A stretch of 7,284 bases of DNA from Desulfobacterales bacterium. GTDB taxonomy: Bacteria > Desulfobacterota > Desulfobacteria > Desulfobacterales > Desulfosalsimonadaceae. Of the stretch, positions 1 to 5,726 are shown piece after piece (the first letter of the stretch is position 1; every line of letters starts with the position of its first letter). Made by a program: the position numbers and the translations under genes. Under the pieces are notes generated by a model. That model was not told where the DNA came from. It made no database searches and saw only the letters and a list, made by a program, of their open reading frames with translations. The stretch spans positions 1 through 7,284 of the forward strand of contig SLIE01000076.1 of assembly GCA_007135795.1 (NCBI GenBank), given 5' to 3'.

Positions 1-19
1 CAATCTCTGCGTCCGGCTC

Positions 20-66
20 AAATTTTAATCCTCAAAATACGTCCAGTATTCCTGCGGTTAAAATTT
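20..66. repeat. Imperfect inverted repeat (hairpin) in the upstream non-coding region
   Basis: The outer arms at 20-28 and 58-66 are perfectly complementary (AAATTTTAA / TTAAAATTT). The inner arms at 36-40 and 46-50 (AATAC / GTATT) close a 5-nt loop. The stretch between outer and inner arms is mismatched. No reading frame with a ribosome binding site covers it. With the two further hairpins up to base 163 it resembles a dispersed intergenic repeat. Being a multicopy repeat is an inference, because only one copy lies in the window. Confidence 0.6.
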
Positions 67-84
67 TCGCCGTCCTTGACCTTG

Positions 85-105
85 ACGAAAAATCCTGGTT
101 TTCGT
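85..105. repeat. Perfect 7-bp hairpin, part of the upstream repeat cluster
   Basis: ACGAAAA at 85-91 and TTTTCGT at 99-105 are exact reverse complements around a 7-nt loop. A tandem CCTTGA duplication (74-85) lies immediately upstream. There is no T-tract in the right position for a Rho-independent terminator on the + strand, so it is read as a piece of the structured repeat. Confidence 0.55.
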
Positions 106-107
106 TC

Positions 108-163
108 GGGCACTATTTAGTGTCCATCTGAAAATGAGAACCTATCCCGATGGACACTTAATA
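108..163. repeat. Overlapping inverted repeats with a shared arm (GGRCACTA units)
   Basis: The arm at 114-128 matches the reverse complement of 149-163 at 14 of 15 positions, including a perfect 10-bp core (AGTGTCCATC at 119-128 with GATGGACACT at 149-158) around a 20-nt loop. The same middle arm (118-125) can instead pair with GGGCACTA at 108-115, with one G-T wobble. The two pairings are mutually exclusive. This could be the end of a small mobile or REP-like element, or a regulatory leader; the sequence alone does not decide. It ends about 65 bp before the first gene. Confidence 0.6.
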
Positions 164-214
164 ATCGCTTACGTTTATCATTATGTTTACTATGTAGTAT
201 ATACCTTGTGTACC

Positions 215-220
215 AGGAGA
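215..220 (+). promoter_or_regulatory. Ribosome binding site of the DUF2760 gene
   Basis: AGGAGA lies 7 nt upstream of the ATG at 228, a near-ideal Shine-Dalgarno placement. This fixes the start at 228 and not at the ATG at 234 or the out-of-frame ATG at 134. The 164-214 stretch before it is AT-rich with several TATA-like hexamers (about 191-204), but no convincing -35/-10 pair can be assigned. Confidence 0.75.
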
Positions 221-227
221 TATTCTT

Positions 228-1073
228 ATGAACATGAATATTGTCAAATCTTTTTCCAGGAGAAGTTTTTTCTGGCTCTTTTTAATAATGATGATCTTGC
301 TGGCGACTATTTATGTTTCCATATACATGGCAGTGAGGTATGTTTTCATGTTTATATCCATTGACCAGATCAGAACGGCCATTGCTGAAGTTCCGAACCT
401 CGAGGAAGCGATCGAGCAGTTATGGCCTGTTATTGAGTGGGTGCACATATTGTTTATACCCGTAACCGCCGGCGTCTTTTTCTTGTTTTTTCTGATTTCG
501 TGGCTCGTGGTCAGGAAAATTCTGGTGCGGGTACTGCGAAGGGAAGAATCCGGTCAATTGCCGGTTGCAGAACAGGAAAGAACCGGAAAAGTGAAAAAAA
601 AGAAGAAGCGGAAAAGTAGCGACATCGAGTTCCCGGAAGATAAGGTGGAAGAAGATGTGCCAAGTATTTCCGTTCAGGAAGCCCAGGAAAAACAACGTCG
701 TTATTATCTTCACTTATTATCGGTGCTCCAACGGGAAGGTCGACTGGTTGATTTTTTACAGGAAGAGCTGGGGCCTTACAACGATGCGCAAATTGGCGCC
801 GCGGTTCGAAGTATTCACGAGAATTGCAAGAAAAGCCTTGAAAAACACCTGTCACCGCTTTTTGTCATGGATAAGGATGAAGGCGAAACAGTTACCGTAC
901 CTGTCGATTTCGATTCAAGCGTTATAAAACTTACTGGTAACGTCACCGGAGAACCTCCTTTTACCGGAATTCTGAGACACAAAGGGTGGCGGGCAGGAAA
1001 ATTGGAACTGCCAGTGCTTTCCGCTAGCGGCGATGTAAAAATAATCGCCCCTGCTGAAGTTGAAATTGTTTGA
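228..1073 (+). CDS. Membrane-anchored DUF2760 domain protein
   Basis: A 281-residue protein with two strongly hydrophobic segments at about residues 13-43 and 71-98, separated by a short amphipathic loop. The N-terminus (RR at 11-12) and the segment after the second helix (RKILVRVLRR, 96-105) are basic. By the positive-inside rule both ends should be cytoplasmic. A charged linker follows, with a Lys-rich patch (121-129) and an acidic stretch (about 133-143). From about residue 150 to the end the protein matches my recollection of the DUF2760 family (PF10816). Visible blocks are LQREGRLVDFLQEE (167-180), DAQIGAA (186-192), LTGNV (235-239), PPFTG (243-247), HKGWRA (251-256) and a terminal IIAPAEVE (272-279). 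The molecular function of DUF2760 is not known to me. Family members I recall sit next to Hsp70-like genes, as here. It is the first gene of the cluster and may tether or regulate the two Hsp70 proteins at the inner membrane (inference). The two-helix anchor seems to be an addition to the conserved domain. Confidence 0.85.
   Translation: MNMNIVKSFSRRSFFWLFLIMMILLATIYVSIYMAVRYVFMFISIDQIRTAIAEVPNLEEAIEQLWPVIEWVHILFIPVTAGVFFLFFLISWLVVRKILVRVLRREESGQLPVAEQERTGKVKKKKKRKSSDIEFPEDKVEEDVPSISVQEAQEKQRRYYLHLLSVLQREGRLVDFLQEELGPYNDAQIGAAVRSIHENCKKSLEKHLSPLFVMDKDEGETVTVPVDFDSSVIKLTGNVTGEPPFTGILRHKGWRAGKLELPVLSASGDVKIIAPAEVEIV
594..602 (+). other. A-rich slippery heptamer (A AAA AAG) in frame inside the DUF2760 gene
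   Basis: A run of eight A bases (594-601) followed by G gives the heptamer A AAA AAG at 596-602. It is in the phase that permits -1 slippage (zero-frame codons AAA 597-599, AAG 600-602), the heptamer known from dnaX. In the -1 frame five codons (EEAEK) follow before TAG at 617-619. Upstream GGAA (585-588) could be a weak Shine-Dalgarno-like stimulator. No strong downstream stem is evident. It may simply be a Lys-codon run. Confidence 0.25.
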
Positions 1074-1128
1074 ATTTCATCTTCTCCGAAGAACTGTCTT
1101 TTTATAAAATCAAAAAAAAGGGATCCAC
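1074..1128 (+). promoter_or_regulatory. Short intergenic spacer with ribosome binding site for the first Hsp70
   Basis: This 55-nt gap separates the DUF2760 stop from the GTG start. AAGGGA at 1118-1123 sits 5 nt before the GTG, supporting the non-ATG start. A TATAAA at 1103-1108 is visible without a properly spaced -35 box, and there is no terminator hairpin. Readthrough from the DUF2760 gene is the simplest reading. Confidence 0.55.
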
Positions 1129-2928
1129 GTGGCTGAACCGCGATATATAATCGGTATTGATTTGGGGACCACCAATAGTATTCTGTCTTACACGGATGCA
1201 GTTGTGGAAAAAGGAAAAATCCCTGAAATCCGTATTTTTGAAATTCCGCAGATTGTTTCTCCGCACACCATTGAAAAACAATCCAGTCTTGCTTCATTCC
1301 TATACATTCCTCCTTCAGCTGAAGCAAAAGACGGAGCGTTCGAGCTTCCATGGGGGGCCGGCGGAAAAATCATCGTTGGTGAATATGCCCGCTTGCGGGG
1401 AACCGAGGTACCGCAAAGAGTCATTGCTTCTTCCAAGTCATGGCTATGTAATACATCGGTGGACCGAAACAAGCCTATCCTACCATGGGAGGCGCCGGAC
1501 GACATTGAAAAAATTTCCCCGGTAGAGGCATCATCCGCAATATTGTCATATATTCGCAATGCCTGGAATCATGAAATGGCGGCGGACGATCCTTCTCTGA
1601 CCATGGAGAATCAGGATATTTACCTTACCGTGCCGGCGTCGTTCAATGCTGTTGCCAGGGAATTGACGGTCAATGCAGCTGAAATGGCGGGGCTATCCAA
1701 TATCACACTCCTTGAAGAGCCCCAGGCCGCTTTTTATTCGTGGATTGAAATATCCCATGAAAAGTGGCGGGATTCCGTTGCAAAGGGTGATCTTGTCCTT
1801 ATTTGCGATGTTGGCGGTGGCACCACGGATTTCAGCCTGATCCGGATCTCCGAGGAAGATGGTGAACTGGTTCTGGATCGAACCGCGGTAGGGGATCACC
1901 TGCTTGTCGGTGGTGACAATATGGACCTGGCCCTGGCATATTTTTTGACCAGAAAGCTTTCGGAAGCAGGAACACGCATAGATTCCTGGCAAATGCGCGG
2001 CATGGTCCACGGCTGCAGAAATGCCAAGGAAACCATTTTTTCAAAAGACGATGTCGATTCTTTCCCGGTGACTATCCTTGGAAGAGGGGGTGGGCTTATT
2101 GCCGGAACGATCAAGACGGAATTGGGCGCCGAAGATATTGAAACGGTGCTCATTGATGGTTTCTTTCCCGAGTGCGAATCCAGTGCAACGCCCGTTGCCC
2201 CGAGCCGGGCAGGTCTGCGGGAAGCCGGTCTGGTTTATGCATCGGACCCTGCCATCACCCGTCACATGGCTGCCTTTTTAAATCGGCATGCATCGGACGA
2301 GCCGGAAGAAATTGAATTTCCCACTGCCATACTCTTTAATGGCGGGGTCATGAAAGCCCGCATCATCAGAGAGCGGATCAAAACAATTCTTGATTCATGG
2401 ACAGATCAGGATCTGGGTATCCGGGAGATCAATACTGAAAGTTATGACCTGGCGGTTGCACGAGGAGCAGCATACTACGGGCATGCACGGCGCGGATACG
2501 GGGTTCGTATCAGAAGCGGACTTGGGAAAACGTATTATATCGGTGTTGCGGCGGCCATGCCGGCGGTTCCGGGAATGCCCGCGCCGATCAAAGCCCTTTG
2601 CGTAGCCCCGTTCGGAATGGAAGAGGGGACAGATGTTTTTCTTACGGAGCGGGAATTTGTACTGGTGGTTGGGGAACAGGTCCGGTTTGATTTCTTCGGG
2701 TCCTCTATTCGCAAGCACGACCCTGCCGGTGCCGTCATTGAAGATTGGCATGAAGAAATCGAGGAGATCACCACCCTGGAAACCTTGCTCGATGGACCAC
2801 CCGGCACCAGTGTCCGGGTGAATCTTGAAGTGCGGGTCACTGAGATCGGCACCCTTGAAATATGGTGTGTTTCGGTAGAAGATGGAAAGCGCTGGAAGCT
2901 TGAATTCAACGTTCGGGAGCAGTCCTGA
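1129..2928 (+). CDS. Divergent Hsp70-family protein, lidless, GTG start
   Basis: A 599-residue Hsp70-like ATPase. The GTG start is chosen because phosphate-1 motif DLGTTNS begins at residue 11 and a ribosome binding site precedes it. Further actin-fold signatures are VGEYAR (83-88), TVPASF (167-172), LLEEP (194-198), phosphate-2 motif DVGGGTTD (227-234), the CRNAKE helix (296-301), adenosine motif ILFNGG (401-406) and D440/GAAYYG (446-451). Asp11, Glu197, Asp227, Thr232 and Asp234 match catalytic positions of DnaK. The catalytic Lys70 position of DnaK aligns with Arg88. After the ATPase domain the usual DVLLLD-type linker is absent. About 130 residues of beta-rich sequence (about 465-599) follow, ending in a GTLEIWC...KLEF block like the end of the SBD-beta. 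There is no helical lid and no EEVD-like tail. The protein is cytoplasmic, with no signal peptide. It lies between a DUF2760 gene and a paralogous Hsp70 gene starting 2 nt after its stop, so the two are probably translationally coupled. Substrate unknown. Chaperone activity is inferred from family only. Confidence 0.92.
   Translation: MAEPRYIIGIDLGTTNSILSYTDAVVEKGKIPEIRIFEIPQIVSPHTIEKQSSLASFLYIPPSAEAKDGAFELPWGAGGKIIVGEYARLRGTEVPQRVIASSKSWLCNTSVDRNKPILPWEAPDDIEKISPVEASSAILSYIRNAWNHEMAADDPSLTMENQDIYLTVPASFNAVARELTVNAAEMAGLSNITLLEEPQAAFYSWIEISHEKWRDSVAKGDLVLICDVGGGTTDFSLIRISEEDGELVLDRTAVGDHLLVGGDNMDLALAYFLTRKLSEAGTRIDSWQMRGMVHGCRNAKETIFSKDDVDSFPVTILGRGGGLIAGTIKTELGAEDIETVLIDGFFPECESSATPVAPSRAGLREAGLVYASDPAITRHMAAFLNRHASDEPEEIEFPTAILFNGGVMKARIIRERIKTILDSWTDQDLGIREINTESYDLAVARGAAYYGHARRGYGVRIRSGLGKTYYIGVAAAMPAVPGMPAPIKALCVAPFGMEEGTDVFLTEREFVLVVGEQVRFDFFGSSIRKHDPAGAVIEDWHEEIEEITTLETLLDGPPGTSVRVNLEVRVTEIGTLEIWCVSVEDGKRWKLEFNVREQS
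2914..2918 (+). promoter_or_regulatory. Ribosome binding site of the second Hsp70 inside the first Hsp70 gene
   Basis: GGGAG at 2914-2918, within the last codons of the upstream gene, is the only plausible Shine-Dalgarno for the ATG at 2931. The 12-nt spacing is longer than ideal, and the upstream stop lies only 2 nt before the ATG. This suggests the second gene depends on ribosomes terminating at 2926-2928 (translational coupling). Confidence 0.45.
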
Positions 2929-2930
2929 CA

Positions 2931-5726
2931 ATGGATATTCAAGACAGGCGCTATATTATCGGTATCGATCTTGGCACGACCAATTCTGCGGTATCCTTTG
3001 TCGATCTGAATGCAAAGGAGAAGAAAGACAAGGGAATACGGCTTTTTGAAATACCTCAGCTCACTGGTGCGGGAGAAGTGTCGTCCCTGCAGGTTCTTCC
3101 GTCGTTTTATTATATCCCCGGAAAGTATGAGATTTCCGAAGAGGTCATCCGTCTGCCATGGGACCAACGCATAACGCATGCGGTGGGGTCCTTTGCCAGA
3201 GACCAGGGTTCCAGGGTTCCGTCCCGTCTTGTCTCTTCTTCCAAAAGCTGGCTTTGCCACACCAATGCGGACCGGCGGGCCAGAATTCTCCCTTGGGGGT
3301 CGTCTGCCGAAGTGGGAAAAGTTTCTCCGGTTCAGGCCACTGCCGCTTTTCTCGAACATATTCGCAAGGCATGGAACAGTACGGTCGGGAACGAGGACGA
3401 TTATCTGGAAAACCAGTTTCTCATTATCACGGTTCCTGCATCCTTTGATGAAATTGCCCGCGACCTGACTATCGAAGCCGCGAAGACAGCCGGGCTTTTC
3501 AATGTTATTTTGCTGGAAGAGCCGTTGTCCGCTTTTTACAGCTGGTTGCTTTATCACGAGAAAGACTGGCATGAGCTTGTGAAACCGGGTGAGCTGATTC
3601 TCGTATGTGATGTAGGTGGCGGGACGACCGATCTTACACTGATTACCCTGAAGGAGACCGAAGGTCAAACACCCGGTTTCGAACGGATTGCAGTGGGGGA
3701 TCACCTCATTCTGGGTGGCGACAATATTGATCTCACCCTTGCCCGGCATGTTGAAATGCAGTTTACGGGAAAGGTATCCCTTGATGGCGACCGCTGGAAA
3801 ACGTTAACCCACTTGTGCCGGCGAGCAAAGGAAAATATCCTGAATGGTGAGTCCGACAGTGAAACCATTACCCTGATGGGCGGGGGGAGTAGTTTAATCG
3901 GGGGAACCCTTACGGCGAAGATAGATCGGGGGATGCTTGAGAAGATCGTACTGGAAGGATTTTTTCCCCTGGTCGAGAAGTCGGAGATCGTGCGGGATTC
4001 GCTTAAAAAAGGAATATCCGAGTTTGGACTTCCCTATGAACAGGAACCGGCCATTACCCGTCATATCGGCAATTTCATGGAAAAGCACAGGACAGATATT
4101 GAACATGCCGTGGGGCCAGGAAATGCCTTCCCGGATCTTATTCTGTTTAACGGTGGATCCCTTAAAGCAAAAGTTGTCCAGGAACGGATACGCGAATCCG
4201 TTCGGGTATGGTTCGATGAAAAAGATGAGAACAGGCCGCGGACGCTTGAGACAAAAAGCCTCGATACTGCCGTTGCCTTGGGGGCTTCTTATTACGGGCT
4301 TGTAAAGGCAGGTAAAGGTGTTCGGGTCGGTTCGGGGAGTCCCCGTTCCTATTATCTTGGAATTGCAAGGTCGGATGATGCGTCCGCGGATATAAAAAAT
4401 GCCATTTGCATTGTTCCGCGGGGGCTCGACGAGGGTACCCGCATTGCACTAAAGAACATGGAATTTGATGTGCTGACCAATCAGCCGGTGGCTTTTGATC
4501 TCTATTCTTCCAGTTATCGATCAGGTGACAAAACCGGTGACATGGTCGCAATCGATGAAACCCTGACGCCGTTGCCACCATTACAAACAGTTATTCAGTT
4601 TGGTCGCAAAGGGCTAAAAACGGCAATCGGGGTTACGGTCGAGGCTGAATACACGGAATCCGGGGTCCTTGAGCTCTGGTGTGCTTCGGTTTCAACCAGT
4701 CATAAGTGGCAGCTTCGTTTCCAGTTGAGAGACATTTCAAAACACTCTGGTATAAGCGACCGGGAAGTATTTGATTCGGCCATGCTGGCAGAAATTTTGT
4801 CTATTGTGACGGATGCTTTCGAAAAGGACGCATCGTCGGCAACGCTTGCAAGCCTGGTAAAATCCATAACCAGCAGTGCTCATCGATCACGAAATGACTG
4901 GCCACTTGGACTTATTCGTAAAATCACCGATGTGCTTCTGGAAAACGCCGATCGCCGGAAGTTCTCCCCGGAGCATGAAGTTCGCTGGTTAAACCTGGTT
5001 GGGTTTTGTCTGCGCCCGGGGTTCGGGGATGGCTTTGACGAGCAGCGGATAAAACAATTGTGGAAGATTTATAAAACAGGCGTGATATTCAAAAAGAATC
5101 AGCAGGCTCTGACCGAGTGGTGGATCACGTGGCGAAGGGTTGCCGGTGGCCTCTCCGCCGGTCAGCAAAGACAGTTTTCCCAGGATCTTCGAGCCCTGTT
5201 GCTGCCGAAAAAAGGAACTAAGGTGAGGATTCCACCGCAGGAGCGCGTTGAAATGTATATGGCCCTTGCGAATATGGAACGACTTTCCCCAAAGGAAAAA
5301 ACAGAGTGGGGCAGGGCGCTTCTGGCTGAGATTACGCCTAAGAAAACCAAACCTCAATATTTATGGTCTCTTTCCAGGATCGGTGCACGGGAACTCTTGT
5401 ACGGCCCTGTTGACCGTGTGGTCCCGCCAAATGAAATCGCTACCTGGATCGGATGGATGCTGGAAAACGAGTGGAAAAATGTTGGCGCGGCCGGTGATGC
5501 CATGGTACAGATGGCACGAAAGACAGGTGACCGGGCAAGGGATATCGACTCGGTCTTGGCCGGCAGACTCACGGATTGGCTGGAAAGAAACGAAATGGGT
5601 GACAAAACCGTTATCGTCAATGAAGTCCACGATTTCGAGGAGCAGGAGGAAGACGCCATATTTGGCGAATCCCTCCCGGCCGGTCTTACGCTCAGGAAAG
5701 TTTCATCCGGGCATCCAATGCCATGA
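2931..5726 (+). CDS. Divergent Hsp70-family protein fused to a C-terminal DUF3731 (DnaK-related) domain
   Basis: A 931-residue protein. Residues 1 to about 460 are an Hsp70 nucleotide-binding domain: DLGTTNS (13-19), VGSFAR (85-90), TVPASF (167-172), LLEEP (194-198), DVGGGTTD (227-234), CRRAKE (296-301), ILFNGG (404-409), D445 and GASYYG (451-456). Residues about 465-600 form a beta-rich SBD-like segment ending in LELWCAS (580-586). Residues about 605-900 fit my recollection of the DUF3731 family (PF12531, annotated DNA-K related protein), a mostly helical domain with a Trp-rich stretch WWITWRRVAGGL (730-741) and a GESLPAGL end (912-919). It replaces the helical lid of DnaK. The ATPase domain is a paralogue of the preceding gene product: by hand count 44 of 80 residues are identical over 161-240, ungapped. 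The catalytic Lys position is Arg90, and the canonical linker is missing. The last codons overlap the convergent acyl-CoA synthetase gene, giving an apparently non-conserved tail (about KVSSGHPMP). It probably works with its neighbour and the membrane-bound DUF2760 protein; substrate unknown. Confidence 0.92.
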   Translation: MDIQDRRYIIGIDLGTTNSAVSFVDLNAKEKKDKGIRLFEIPQLTGAGEVSSLQVLPSFYYIPGKYEISEEVIRLPWDQRITHAVGSFARDQGSRVPSRLVSSSKSWLCHTNADRRARILPWGSSAEVGKVSPVQATAAFLEHIRKAWNSTVGNEDDYLENQFLIITVPASFDEIARDLTIEAAKTAGLFNVILLEEPLSAFYSWLLYHEKDWHELVKPGELILVCDVGGGTTDLTLITLKETEGQTPGFERIAVGDHLILGGDNIDLTLARHVEMQFTGKVSLDGDRWKTLTHLCRRAKENILNGESDSETITLMGGGSSLIGGTLTAKIDRGMLEKIVLEGFFPLVEKSEIVRDSLKKGISEFGLPYEQEPAITRHIGNFMEKHRTDIEHAVGPGNAFPDLILFNGGSLKAKVVQERIRESVRVWFDEKDENRPRTLETKSLDTAVALGASYYGLVKAGKGVRVGSGSPRSYYLGIARSDDASADIKNAICIVPRGLDEGTRIALKNMEFDVLTNQPVAFDLYSSSYRSGDKTGDMVAIDETLTPLPPLQTVIQFGRKGLKTAIGVTVEAEYTESGVLELWCASVSTSHKWQLRFQLRDISKHSGISDREVFDSAMLAEILSIVTDAFEKDASSATLASLVKSITSSAHRSRNDWPLGLIRKITDVLLENADRRKFSPEHEVRWLNLVGFCLRPGFGDGFDEQRIKQLWKIYKTGVIFKKNQQALTEWWITWRRVAGGLSAGQQRQFSQDLRALLLPKKGTKVRIPPQERVEMYMALANMERLSPKEKTEWGRALLAEITPKKTKPQYLWSLSRIGARELLYGPVDRVVPPNEIATWIGWMLENEWKNVGAAGDAMVQMARKTGDRARDIDSVLAGRLTDWLERNEMGDKTVIVNEVHDFEEQEEDAIFGESLPAGLTLRKVSSGHPMP

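Noticed and set aside
85..125. Hairpins as a Rho-independent terminator of an upstream gene
   Set aside because: Neither stem is followed by a T-run on either strand in the correct position, and no upstream gene is visible.
134..364. 76-codon + strand frame starting before the DUF2760 gene
   Set aside because: It has no ribosome binding site, starts inside the loop of an inverted repeat, and overlaps the DUF2760 start out of frame.
1103..1108. TATAAA as a -10 box for the first Hsp70 gene
   Set aside because: No -35-like hexamer lies at suitable spacing; a short AT-rich spacer explains it.
815..1351. 178-codon open frame on the - strand across the DUF2760/Hsp70 spacer
   Set aside because: It is antisense to two supported genes and the translation shows no recognisable motif.
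2535..3749. 404-codon open frame on the - strand spanning the junction of the two Hsp70 genes
   Set aside because: It lies wholly antisense to two genes with clear motifs and has no recognisable domain. It is a composition shadow of the paralogous coding frames.
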